From positions 1 to 39,476 of the forward strand of contig CAMAYN010000012.1 of NCBI GenBank assembly GCA_945862285.1: 39,476 bases of DNA, read 5' to 3'. The position numbers and the translations under genes were made by a program. The notes beneath the pieces are model-generated. The model saw only the letters and a program-made list of their open reading frames with translations, was not told where the DNA came from and ran no database searches. Of this stretch, positions 24,886 to 32,717 are shown in pieces. The DNA is from Akkermansia muciniphila (GTDB taxonomy: Bacteria; Verrucomicrobiota; Verrucomicrobiia; Verrucomicrobiales; Akkermansiaceae). Position 1 is the first letter of the stretch; each line of letters opens with the position of its first letter.

Positions 24886-24922
24886 AAAAAGTCCGCCTTT
24901 GGATGAGCAATGGCGGACTTTT
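24886..24922 (-). terminator. terminator-like hairpin between peptide gene and doxX
   Basis: The arms GTCCGCC/GGCGGAC are extended by A-T pairs to about 11 bp, with a 14-nt loop and a T run on the minus strand (also T-rich on the plus strand). It lies 14 bp after the peptide stop and 37 bp before doxX. It probably lets most transcripts stop after the peptide gene and a few read through into the enzyme genes, giving excess precursor over enzyme. Confidence 0.8.
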
Positions 24923-24936
24923 CAAACTGTTAGAGA

Positions 24937-25269
24937 TTAAAGGATGGCGCCATCTTTTTTCTTGCCGTCACAGCCGTCTTTGCCTTTGCAGCCGTCCTTA
25001 CCTTTGCAACCGTCTTTGCCGTCTTTTTTCTTGCCATCGCAACCGTCTTTACCTTTGCAGCTTTCTTTTTCTTCAGCGGTTACCGAGGTGGAAAGTTTTT
25101 CCTTTTTTTCACCTTTGCAGCCATCTTTGCCCTTGCAGCCGTCCTTACCTTTGCAAGCTTCCTTCTCCTCAGCGGCAACGGCCTCTACAGAGAAAAAAGT
25201 TTCGGCGACTACTGTGCTTGCGCTGAGAAGTCCAAGGAGGGCGGCGGTCATTAATGTGTTATTTTTCAT
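24937..25269 (-). CDS. exported Cys-rich peptide with CKGKDG repeats, candidate MNIO precursor
   Basis: 110-aa protein. Residues 1-22 form a signal peptide (MKNNTLMTAALLGLLSASTV ending V-A). The mature part is Lys/Asp/Gly/Cys only in long runs, with eight Cys at 39, 45, 51, 71, 77, 88, 94 and 100. Five perfect CKGKDG hexads start at Cys39, 45, 71, 88 and 94. Two related halves, each beginning A-E-E-K-E-(A/S)-C, show internal duplication. Known HvfA/GigP-type precursors have a signal peptide plus repeated Cys motifs such as EGKCG that MNIO enzymes modify; this variant has a different motif. Its location at the head of the DoxX-sigma-MNIO-DUF2063 cluster makes it the likely substrate. The frame extends to 25323, but the signal peptide fixes the start. 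Confidence 0.85.
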   Translation of the reverse strand: MKNNTLMTAALLGLLSASTVVAETFFSVEAVAAEEKEACKGKDGCKGKDGCKGEKKEKLSTSVTAEEKESCKGKDGCDGKKKDGKDGCKGKDGCKGKDGCDGKKKDGAIL

Positions 25270-25315
25270 ATGATGTCGTTTATGTTTTTTGTTAAGAAAT
25301 CGCTGCTTGATTACG

Positions 25316-25335
25316 AGCGACATAGATGAGTCGCT
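25316..25335. promoter_or_regulatory. inverted repeat AGCGAC-N8-GTCGCT upstream of peptide gene
   Basis: Perfect 6-bp arms with an 8-nt spacer, 47 bp upstream of the peptide start codon. The position suits an operator or a 5'-UTR hairpin controlling the cluster. Chance occurrence cannot be excluded. Confidence 0.35.
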
Positions 25336-25515
25336 GCGCTACAACGAACATTAACAAAAAAAATCTTTTTTTTCGCTTCCTGAAAAATCGCTCCCCTTTG
25401 TGCCATTCTCGGGATGGAAAATTTGGGGCAGCTGCCTCGTCGATTCCACAAGGTAAATATAAGGCTTGCACAATCCAAAAATACGCGTTTAAAAAGCGGC
25501 GTCACATGTTTCATC

Positions 25516-25590
25516 GCCGCTGTAGCTCAGGGGTAGAGCAATTCATTCGTAATGAATAGGTCGTCGGTTCGAATCCGACCAGCGGCTCCA
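25516..25590 (+). tRNA. tRNA-Thr (anticodon CGT)
   Basis: Full cloverleaf: acceptor GCCGCTG/CAGCGGC, D stem GCTC/GAGC, anticodon stem ATTCA/TGAAT with loop TTCGTAA (CGT), T stem GTCGG/CCGAC with loop TTCGAAT. An encoded CCA follows the T discriminator. It reads ACG threonine codons. Confidence 0.95.
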
Positions 25591-25647
25591 CCAATTGATT
25601 TCACCTTGGTTCTCGCCTGTGATTCATAAGAGTTTTATTCTAATTCT

Positions 25648-26277
25648 ATGCCAGACATGAGCCATGAAGATCATTTTCGATCGCTAGGAAATCGTGTCAT
25701 TGCTGGCATTGATGAAGCGGGTCGCGGGCCACTTGCCGGTCCCGTTTGTGCTGCGGCCGTTGTATTACCTAGGGATTTTACAATATGTGGTCTCGATGAC
25801 TCAAAAAAAGTCTCAGCAACGAGGCGCGATGCCCTTTATGAACAATTGACATGCAACGAAAATATTTATTGGACCGCCGAGATTGTTGACGCTTCAGAGA
25901 TCGACAAACTAAATATTCTGGTCGCCACCCACAGAGCTATGGCCCTGGCAGCACAACAATTGCAACAAAAATGGGGAAGTGAAATCGATTTATACCTCAT
26001 CGATGGGTTGTCCGTCTCGTCATTTCCCTTCGCTCAGCACTCCATTGTGAAGGGCGACAGCAAATCCCTTTCCATCGCTGCGGCAAGCATTATTGCGAAA
26101 GTCACACGAGATCGCATCATGCTCCAATACGCGGAAGAATTTCCTCAATATGGATTCCAAAATCACATGGGATATGGTACAAAACAACATCTAACTGCAC
26201 TCGCAAATCATGGGCCTTGTCGCATTCATCGTACGTCGTTTCAGCCCGTTTCTCAACTCACCTTGCCATTTGATTGA
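25648..26277 (+). CDS. rnhB: ribonuclease HII
   Basis: 209-aa enzyme that cleaves RNA in RNA-DNA hybrids and removes misincorporated ribonucleotides. The active-site segment A-G-I-D-E-A-G-R-G-P-L-A-G-P-V has the catalytic D-E pair (about residues 21-22). Further acidic sites lie in L-I-D-G-L and K-V-T-R-D, and L-D-D-S-K-K-V is the second conserved block. Starts at residue 1 (MPDMSHED) or residue 4 are both possible. It overlaps or abuts yraN, a common pairing. Confidence 0.95.
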   Translation: MPDMSHEDHFRSLGNRVIAGIDEAGRGPLAGPVCAAAVVLPRDFTICGLDDSKKVSATRRDALYEQLTCNENIYWTAEIVDASEIDKLNILVATHRAMALAAQQLQQKWGSEIDLYLIDGLSVSSFPFAQHSIVKGDSKSLSIAAASIIAKVTRDRIMLQYAEEFPQYGFQNHMGYGTKQHLTALANHGPCRIHRTSFQPVSQLTLPFD

Positions 26278-26647
26278 TCGTAACGGTGAGACATGGGATC
26301 GGAAGAAAATTGGCGACTTTGGAGAAAAAATCGCCTGCCATTGGTTGGTCGCCAAGGGCTGTAAAATTCTTTATCGCAACTACCGCGCCCCAGAGGGAGG
26401 CGAGGTCGATATCATCGCAAGGCAGGGTCGCTTGCTGTTGTTTATCGAAGTAAAAACGCGCCGCTCTGGCGGTGTAGGTCGCCCGCTTGATGCCGTAAAT
26501 TCCGCTAAATTTGCACTCATCGAACGCGGCGCAAATTCATGGCTCAAGAGACTAAAATCCCGCAGCATGCCGTGGCGCTTCGACGTCATTGAAATCATCA
26601 TCACGGAAGGAGAAAAACCGAAAGTCAATCGTGTGGAAAATATTTGA
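26210..26647 (+). CDS. YraN/UPF0102 family endonuclease-fold protein
   Basis: 145 aa as drawn. The core I-G-D-F-G-E-K-I-A-C-H-W-L, then N-Y-R-A-P-E-G-G-E-V-D-I-I-A, and L-L-F-I-E-V-K-T-R-R is the restriction-endonuclease-like fold with catalytic E, D, E-x-K. The exact function is not established; it is often linked to DNA processing. With this ATG it overlaps rnhB by 68 bp. A TTG at 26270, 8 bp before the rnhB stop ends, is a plausible alternative that would give the usual family length (about 125 aa). Confidence 0.88.
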   Translation: MGLVAFIVRRFSPFLNSPCHLIDRNGETWDRKKIGDFGEKIACHWLVAKGCKILYRNYRAPEGGEVDIIARQGRLLLFIEVKTRRSGGVGRPLDAVNSAKFALIERGANSWLKRLKSRSMPWRFDVIEIIITEGEKPKVNRVENI

Positions 26648-26715
26648 GGTTGCTTCCTAATTATCCGTTAGAATATTCTTTGCAAAGCTCTCGATTTATT
26701 TTTCATTAATCGCGC

Positions 26716-27132
26716 ATGAGAATTAAAATTATATCTATAGCGCTAGTAATTATCGGTCCAATGCTAGTAATCACGGGCATTATAGAGGGAATGAAAGTTA
26801 GCAAAATTGAAAAAGAAGGCGTCGAAACCACCGCAATCATCTTAAGTGGGCAAGAAAAACGCGGTCGCAAAGGTGGCAAAACATACAATCTTGAACTCTC
26901 CGTCCCTAAAGCCACAAAAGACCATACCGTCAGTATTCCTAAAGAAATCTACGAAAAATCAGCTGTAGGCGCACCAATCGCAATCAAGCAACTTCCCAAT
27001 GAACCCGACAAATTTATCGTTGTAGGAGATGACGATGAATCATTGATGATGGAATTGGCAGGAACAGCCATGTTACTCATCGGTGGAATTATGGTTTGGT
27101 GGAATTTCTTCCGTAAAAGCCCTAACATCTAA
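26716..27132 (+). CDS. small two-pass membrane protein, DUF3592-like
   Basis: 138-aa protein with a hydrophobic helix at each end (about 5-24 and 112-131) around a small beta-rich domain containing E-G-V-E-T-T-A-I-I-L-S-G and Y-N-L-E-L-S-V. The layout and the E-G-V-E-T-T-A start of the domain resemble DUF3592 proteins of unknown function. The gene is AT-rich compared with its neighbours. Confidence 0.65.
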   Translation: MRIKIISIALVIIGPMLVITGIIEGMKVSKIEKEGVETTAIILSGQEKRGRKGGKTYNLELSVPKATKDHTVSIPKEIYEKSAVGAPIAIKQLPNEPDKFIVVGDDDESLMMELAGTAMLLIGGIMVWWNFFRKSPNI

Positions 27133-27165
27133 CGGCAATATCTCCCGCAAACCCGAGTTACCAAC

Positions 27166-27636
27166 TCACCAGTGCCGACAAATCGTAAAGTCGGCACATT
27201 CTTTCACCACTTCTCGATTCGGGAATCGTGATTCGTATTCGGGAAAAACCGTATCCCCTGCGTAATCTGCATGCACATGGGAGATGATCAATTCATCCAT
27301 CAAAGGAAGGAACATTTCATAAATCGCCGCACCGCCTATAATGTACGCCGGCACACACCCTACCAAATGGATCACATCTTCCACATTTCTCGCCACTTCT
27401 ACACCTTCGCGAATCCAATTTTCATCTCGCGTGATCACAATGTTGCGCCGCTTTGGCAACGGGCGACCAATAGAATCATAGGTCTTTCGCCCCATAATAA
27501 TCTCATGATTCATCGTCGTTGCTTTGAAAAATGCTAAGTCTTCTGGTAAATGCCACGGCAATGTTCCATCTCGGCCAATTACCCGTTGGGGCGTCATGGC
27601 GACGATGCCGATCAGTTTTCGTGATTGAGAATTCAT
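27166..27636 (-). CDS. folA: dihydrofolate reductase
   Basis: 156-aa enzyme reducing dihydrofolate to tetrahydrofolate with NADPH. Typical elements are [22 protein letters not shown] with catalytic Asp in the P-E-D-L block, [14 protein letters not shown], and Y-I-I-G-G-A-A-I-Y. The start codon overlaps the thyA stop as ATGA. Coupling makes sense because thymidylate synthase produces the dihydrofolate this enzyme recycles. Confidence 0.96.
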   Translation of the reverse strand: MNSQSRKLIGIVAMTPQRVIGRDGTLPWHLPEDLAFFKATTMNHEIIMGRKTYDSIGRPLPKRRNIVITRDENWIREGVEVARNVEDVIHLVGCVPAYIIGGAAIYEMFLPLMDELIISHVHADYAGDTVFPEYESRFPNREVVKECADFTICRHW

Positions 27637-28451
27637 ACGGATATAGGCGCCTTAATCGCGGGATGTGGGTGGTAATTTTCTAACGAAAAATGCTCGAACC
27701 GGAAATCTTCTAATCGTTGAACCGACGGATCAATCCGCATCACTGGCAACTCCCGCGGCTCGCGAGTAAGCTGGAGATTCGCTTGATCGATGTGATTCAG
27801 ATAGAGGTGCAAATCCCCAAAAGTATGAACGAAATCACGCGCCTCATACCCGCAGACTTGCGCCACCATCATTGTCAACAAGGCGTACGAAGCGATGTTA
27901 AATGGCACGCCAAGAAACAAATCAGCGCTGCGTTGATAGAGCTGACACGAAAGCCCTGGGCGACCATTTTCGCCATCTTTGACGGGGTGAACATAAAACT
28001 GAAATAAACAATGGCAGGGAGGTAATGCCATTTCATCTACATCCGCGACGTTCCATGCGCTCACAATATGCCGCCGCGAAAATGGTTTCTGGCTCAAGCC
28101 ATCAACCAATTGCGCAATTTGATCCACTACCCTGCCATCGGCACACTGCCACGATCGCCATTGCTTTCCATAAACTGGCCCCAATTCGCCATTTTCATCC
28201 GCCCACTCGTCCCAAATCGATACGCCATTTTCTTTGAGATAGGCAATATTTGTCGAGCCTTGCAAAAACCACAACAGTTCGTGAATGATCGAACGCAAGT
28301 GCAGTTTCTTCGTCGTCAAACAAGGAAATCCCGCCCGTAAATCATATCTTACCTGCTGCCCAAAGACCGCAAGAGTGCCAGTGCCAGTGCGATCATCGCG
28401 GCATTCCCCGTGATCTAAAACAAAGCGCAGTAAATCCAAATACGTCTGCAT
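27633..28451 (-). CDS. thyA: thymidylate synthase
   Basis: 272-aa enzyme that methylates dUMP to dTMP using methylene-tetrahydrofolate. It has D-D-R-T-G-T-G-T, the [10 protein letters not shown] block, the nucleophile Cys in A-L-P-P-C-H, and the segment [20 protein letters not shown]. The start [10 protein letters not shown] (28451) matches the family; the frame is open to 28487. It is cotranscribed with folA. Confidence 0.97.
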   Translation of the reverse strand: MQTYLDLLRFVLDHGECRDDRTGTGTLAVFGQQVRYDLRAGFPCLTTKKLHLRSIIHELLWFLQGSTNIAYLKENGVSIWDEWADENGELGPVYGKQWRSWQCADGRVVDQIAQLVDGLSQKPFSRRHIVSAWNVADVDEMALPPCHCLFQFYVHPVKDGENGRPGLSCQLYQRSADLFLGVPFNIASYALLTMMVAQVCGYEARDFVHTFGDLHLYLNHIDQANLQLTREPRELPVMRIDPSVQRLEDFRFEHFSLENYHPHPAIKAPISV

Positions 28452-28621
28452 GCAGTCGAGATTGACTACTTCAGCGCCAGAATGCAATACCTAGCAAGAG
28501 CAGCATCGTGAAAGCCCACGTAAAATTGTCTTATGAAAAAAACCTAAAATAATCCTTGCCCAAATCCGCAATGGCGTGCTAGCTTTCTCGCCCGCTACGC
28601 AAGTAGCGATACAAATGAAAT

Positions 28622-28698
<77 letters not shown>

Positions 28699-28819
28699 TT
28701 TTTTCTCCTCCTAAGCCAGTTTCAGGCTCAACTCCATTGTTCTTTTCATATGTTCCGATCTGGCAGAATTGTCACGATTTCTCATGTGACAAATGATGTA
28801 AGAAATGCAATGCTAGCGC

Positions 28820-30202
28820 ATGAACGACAGACGTGACGTGCTAAAACAGTTGGGAATCGGCGGGATTTTGGGGTTGCTTTCATCGGGTAAGACGCATGCG
28901 CAGCAAAAAAAACCTTCGCAAATTCGTGGTGTCGTTTTCATCGTATCGGATGGAATGAGCCCCGGAGTCCTGACCCTATCACAAGCTTTTTCCCAGCAAA
29001 TCCGCAAGACCGATACTTGTTGGTGGCAATTACTACAACGACAAGATACGGTGAAGGGATTGATGGATACCGCATCGGCCAACTCTCTGGTAACCGATTC
29101 CGCCGCGGCTTCATCGTCTTGGGGGAGTGGTCAACGGGTCAATAATGGCATGATCAATGTCACACCCAATGGGACATTTCTTGAACCCATCGCAGTGACT
29201 CTGCAAAAGCGTGGGATTCGCACGGGTTTAGTATCCACCGCCACCATAACCCACGCAACGCCTGCTGGCTTCGCGGCGAATGTCGCCTCTCGCGAAAATG
29301 AAGAAAGCATCGCCACGCAGTATTTGAATCGCGTCGATCTTTTGTTCGGCGGTGGCGAAAAGTTTTTTGATCCTGCCAAACGTAGCGATAAAAAAGATCT
29401 ATGGAGTGAATATCGCGCCGCTGGATATGGGGTGGCGCGCAATGCGGCAGAACTCGCGGCATTGCCAACGGGAAAAATGTTAGGCGTTTTTTCCGAAGGA
29501 CACTTGCCGTTTTCGCTCGACCGCAAGCAAGATGAATCGCTGAAAAAAAACGTGCCGGAACTTTCCGTTATGGCAGCCAAGGCACTCGGTGAAATGCTGA
29601 ACAAAGATCAGCGATTTTTACTGCAAATTGAAGGAGCCCGTATCGATCATGCCGCTCATTTAAATGACATTGCTGGCTTGCTTCATGACCAACTCGCGCT
29701 CGATGATGCTTTAGCCGTTGTAATCAAAATGCTTGCAAGGCGAGATGACGTGCTCGTCATCGTCACCAGTGATCACGGCAACAGCAACCCTGGTTTAAAC
29801 GGCATGGGTGCTTCTTACCAACGCACCAATCAACACTTTTCCCGCATTGCCGATATATCAGCATCATTTGAAAAAATCCAAAGCGATCTCGCCGCAGGGA
29901 AGATCACAGACATCGCTGCTTACATTCAGCGCAAGACGGGATATTTGTTAGATCAAAAGGAAGCAAAAGCACTTCGCGCGTCGATGAAGAATGAAGAGAT
30001 CACGGAGTGGAATCATCTGCTTGCTACGCCGCAAGGTTTGCTTGGCCAAATGTTAGGGAATCATACCGGCGTGGGCTGGACTGGATCTGTTCATACCAGT
30101 GATCCTACCCTCATCACCGCCTTTGGCCCTGAATCATCTCGCTTCAATGGTCTAGTGAAAAACTCGGATGTCCACGGACATTTGTTAGAGGTTTTAGCGT
30201 GA
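28820..30202 (+). CDS. alkaline phosphatase (PhoA-type), Tat-exported
   Basis: 460-aa phosphomonoesterase. The N-terminus N-D-R-R-D-V-L-K-Q-L followed by a hydrophobic stretch suggests a Tat signal. Metal-site and catalytic segments are I-V-S-D-G-M (Asp44), V-T-D-S-A-A-A-S with nucleophile Ser94, the segment LLQIEGARIDHAAHLND, V-T-S-D-H-G-N-S, and W-T-G-S-V-H-T. It releases phosphate from esters in the periplasm. It is convergent with the phosphodiester glycosidase gene (4 bp apart). No Pho box was seen. Confidence 0.9.
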   Translation: MNDRRDVLKQLGIGGILGLLSSGKTHAQQKKPSQIRGVVFIVSDGMSPGVLTLSQAFSQQIRKTDTCWWQLLQRQDTVKGLMDTASANSLVTDSAAASSSWGSGQRVNNGMINVTPNGTFLEPIAVTLQKRGIRTGLVSTATITHATPAGFAANVASRENEESIATQYLNRVDLLFGGGEKFFDPAKRSDKKDLWSEYRAAGYGVARNAAELAALPTGKMLGVFSEGHLPFSLDRKQDESLKKNVPELSVMAAKALGEMLNKDQRFLLQIEGARIDHAAHLNDIAGLLHDQLALDDALAVVIKMLARRDDVLVIVTSDHGNSNPGLNGMGASYQRTNQHFSRIADISASFEKIQSDLAAGKITDIAAYIQRKTGYLLDQKEAKALRASMKNEEITEWNHLLATPQGLLGQMLGNHTGVGWTGSVHTSDPTLITAFGPESSRFNGLVKNSDVHGHLLEVLA

Positions 30203-30206
30203 GTCG

Positions 30207-30953
30207 TTAGCGTTTTTTCAGTACGACAAAATTTCTAACTGGAAGATTGAAGAAAGGTCTCACGGTGAGATCGGCACCAGCCAACTCTCCCGCAACATAC
30301 AATTCCGCCGATCTCCCGCCATCGAAATTAAGAGCGTGAGCCATGGGAAATCCTAGGTGGCTCTTCCCCGCGATCAGTTGCGAAAGTGCATGAAGAGAGC
30401 ATGGCGAGGTGCGGACAATGCACCATTGGTTGCCGCCATCCCATGCGATAAATGTGCGGGCACTTTGTCGCTTATCGTCGAGACCATTGATGGTAGCTGA
30501 TTTTTCGGCCAGAAAAGGTCCTGCTTGGATGAGGTTAGTGGCGCGGAAGTTCGATTTCTCGCGGCGGACAATGCCGCTTTTGCCATCGGCCTCAAACCAT
30601 ACACCGCTGCCGAGTGACGATTGGTGCGTGGCGCCTGAGCGCACACCTTTGGCAATACAAACTCCAAGCGGTTTCCCTTCCGGTGTGAAAAAACTTGCGT
30701 TAACCGCAGCAAGCGCTTGCACAGATGTCGCGGCATCTTTGCATGTCGCCCAAAGCGTGCCAGGGCCGTTCGGTTGATCCAACACCTGCAACTGGTGCGT
30801 GCGAATATCAAAACTCACACCTTGCATAGTGATGCCATTCACGGTGACATTATGATAGCGCGGCGGGGATTTTTCGGTCGTGGCTACTTGTTTCTTCTCT
30901 TGCGCATGAACAAGAGAAAGGATCAGCATGAATGAAAAGAAGCGATTGAACAT
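30207..30953 (-). CDS. phosphodiester glycosidase family protein (NAGPA-like)
   Basis: 248-aa exported protein with signal peptide MFNRFFSFMLILSLVHAQ. Core motifs are A-L-A-A-V-N-A-S-F-F-T-P-E-G-K-P-L-G, the T-F-I-A-W-D block, and A-L-N-F-D-G-G-R-S-A-E-L-Y-V. NAGPA-domain enzymes cleave sugar-phosphodiester bonds, removing GlcNAc-1-phosphate-type caps or teichoic-acid-like linkages. The substrate here is unknown. It begins 1 bp after the MscS gene stop, so the two are likely cotranscribed. Confidence 0.82.
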   Translation of the reverse strand: MFNRFFSFMLILSLVHAQEKKQVATTEKSPPRYHNVTVNGITMQGVSFDIRTHQLQVLDQPNGPGTLWATCKDAATSVQALAAVNASFFTPEGKPLGVCIAKGVRSGATHQSSLGSGVWFEADGKSGIVRREKSNFRATNLIQAGPFLAEKSATINGLDDKRQSARTFIAWDGGNQWCIVRTSPCSLHALSQLIAGKSHLGFPMAHALNFDGGRSAELYVAGELAGADLTVRPFFNLPVRNFVVLKKR

Positions 30954-30954
30954 A

Positions 30955-32601
30955 TTAGTTTTGGTGGATGGTAAGTTGGGGAAATGGGATCACCCATTGA
31001 TTTTCATTAGCAGCATCGACGGCGGATTGTTGAAGAATGCGGGAAATGGCCAGTGATTGCGGTGCCAGCGATCCATCGGCTGACATCATGATGATGAAAT
31101 CCAATGATGAGGCACTGGCTGAGGAAAATTCTACTTTCACATTGAGAATCGCCTCCGCAGGAAATTTTTCTAACAAGCGCTCGCGAACTTTAGCTTCGAT
31201 GATTTGCGGAATCGTGGTGGTGGCGATGGATTGATAACGGTAATCGAGACCAAAGGTCGTGCTAACGCCGAATCCTTTGCTAAGGTTTTCGGGGCTTTTG
31301 GCGAGATATTTTTCCACTGTGAGTGTGACATAGGAGCCGCTGAGCTTAAGAATGACGATTTGTTCTGGTGTCTGGTGGACAACTTTGCCGAAAATGCCGT
31401 CGTCGAGCCGCACCCAATCGTTGATACGAGTCGGAAACCACGGTTCATCGGGCATGTTGGGTCGCGAGTGGTAATTGAGAAGCACTTTGGCGGGCACTTG
31501 GATTTTTCCACCCGTAAGATCGGGGTTTTCGAGAACGGAAATGAAATTGAGTGTTTTTACCTGATAAGGTAAGTTGTTGTAAATGATGCGCTCGCCAATG
31601 TGAACGGTGCCGAGGTTCAGGATGAGACGGATTTGTTCAAAATAGGGCGGCAATGCAGTGCGCGATACCCATGCTAATCCAAGTAGAAAAATGAATGCAG
31701 CGGTAAGTAGAAGCCAGTCATTGCGCGAGTATAAAACGAGTAATGCGGCAATCACGGCAAAGACGAGGGCTGATCCGTTCGCAATAACATCGAGCAGCCG
31801 AGAGCCTATGTTTGCATCGCCATTTTTATGAAGTGGGCTGAATCGACAAATGTAACGATAGACTCTCCGAATGATCGTGAATGTTAGCAGACCAGCCAAT
31901 AGACTGAGCAGCAGACTTAGCCCGCGATTTTTCCAAAAATACGACAGCCCCTTGGTGACCACGGCGATGACGGGTGGGGCGTTTTTTTTGCGTTCGGCAA
32001 GTTGGATGTTGTAGCTTTTCACTTGGCTACGCGCTTCTTCCTGTTGTTTGACCCATGTTTTTCGCAGAGCAGTGAGGCGAGTTTTCAGTTCTGGTGAAAG
32101 CTTTTCCCCAAGTGTCATATCCAGGTTGCGAATGGCTTCCTCGGTGGTGGCGTATTGTTTTTCCCAGCGAGTGATTTCTATCGAGAGATTTTCAATTTCC
32201 CGCGGTTGTGCCGTGGCCTCGCGCAATTCTCGCATAAGCGGCGAGAAGATGTTTTGCATTTCTTCGGCTACAGAAAAAGGCTTGCTAGCTTGTTGTCCCA
32301 ATACCGAGATATCGATGCCGGTGGCTGTAGTGGCGAGCTTTTGTTTCTTGGATTTAATTTTTTCAGAAAGCTTGGCGATCTCTGCGGTAAGCTCTTTTTT
32401 CTTTTCTTCTAGGGTGGTGTTTTTGATCTCTGAGGATAGTTTTTCGAGATCGAGTTCATCATTTTTTAGGGACGCAATCAGCGATTCTAAGGCATCAATT
32501 TTGCTTGCTTCGGCAGCATCGGGTATTGACGTCGCAGGAAGCTGTGCCGAAAGGGGAAACACAAGTAGGCTGAATAGAAAATAAGCGAGCAGTCGAGACA
32601 T
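30955..32601 (-). CDS. MscS-family mechanosensitive channel-like protein with coiled-coil periplasmic domain
   Basis: 548-aa protein: signal peptide (to about residue 20), long coiled-coil region (about 30-210, heptads rich in Glu/Leu/Lys), and membrane helices at about 222-245, 270-295 and 300-325. An MscS-like beta domain follows, containing I-G-E-R-I-I-Y and D-D-G-I-F-G-K-V, then an alpha-beta C-terminal domain (about 430-548). It resembles the larger MscK/YnaI-type channels that release solutes under osmotic stress. The pore-helix glycine/alanine pattern is not obvious, so gating is uncertain. Confidence 0.72.
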   Translation of the reverse strand: MSRLLAYFLFSLLVFPLSAQLPATSIPDAAEASKIDALESLIASLKNDELDLEKLSSEIKNTTLEEKKKELTAEIAKLSEKIKSKKQKLATTATGIDISVLGQQASKPFSVAEEMQNIFSPLMRELREATAQPREIENLSIEITRWEKQYATTEEAIRNLDMTLGEKLSPELKTRLTALRKTWVKQQEEARSQVKSYNIQLAERKKNAPPVIAVVTKGLSYFWKNRGLSLLLSLLAGLLTFTIIRRVYRYICRFSPLHKNGDANIGSRLLDVIANGSALVFAVIAALLVLYSRNDWLLLTAAFIFLLGLAWVSRTALPPYFEQIRLILNLGTVHIGERIIYNNLPYQVKTLNFISVLENPDLTGGKIQVPAKVLLNYHSRPNMPDEPWFPTRINDWVRLDDGIFGKVVHQTPEQIVILKLSGSYVTLTVEKYLAKSPENLSKGFGVSTTFGLDYRYQSIATTTIPQIIEAKVRERLLEKFPAEAILNVKVEFSSASASSLDFIIMMSADGSLAPQSLAISRILQQSAVDAANENQWVIPFPQLTIHQN

Positions 32602-32717
32602 ATTCGGGGTTCTGACGTAGTAAACGGAATCAGGGGAAAAAAGTCAATAAGGCGTATATGAAGAACCCCACCGGTTCCTGTCAATGATTTTTCCCCCTTA
32701 GCAACCGTGATGATTCG

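Noticed and set aside
24903-25273. Plus-strand ORFs rich in Leu/Pro/Ser opposite the Cys-repeat peptide
   Set aside because: These are antisense reads of the CKGKDG repeats; the minus frame has a clean signal peptide and cluster context.
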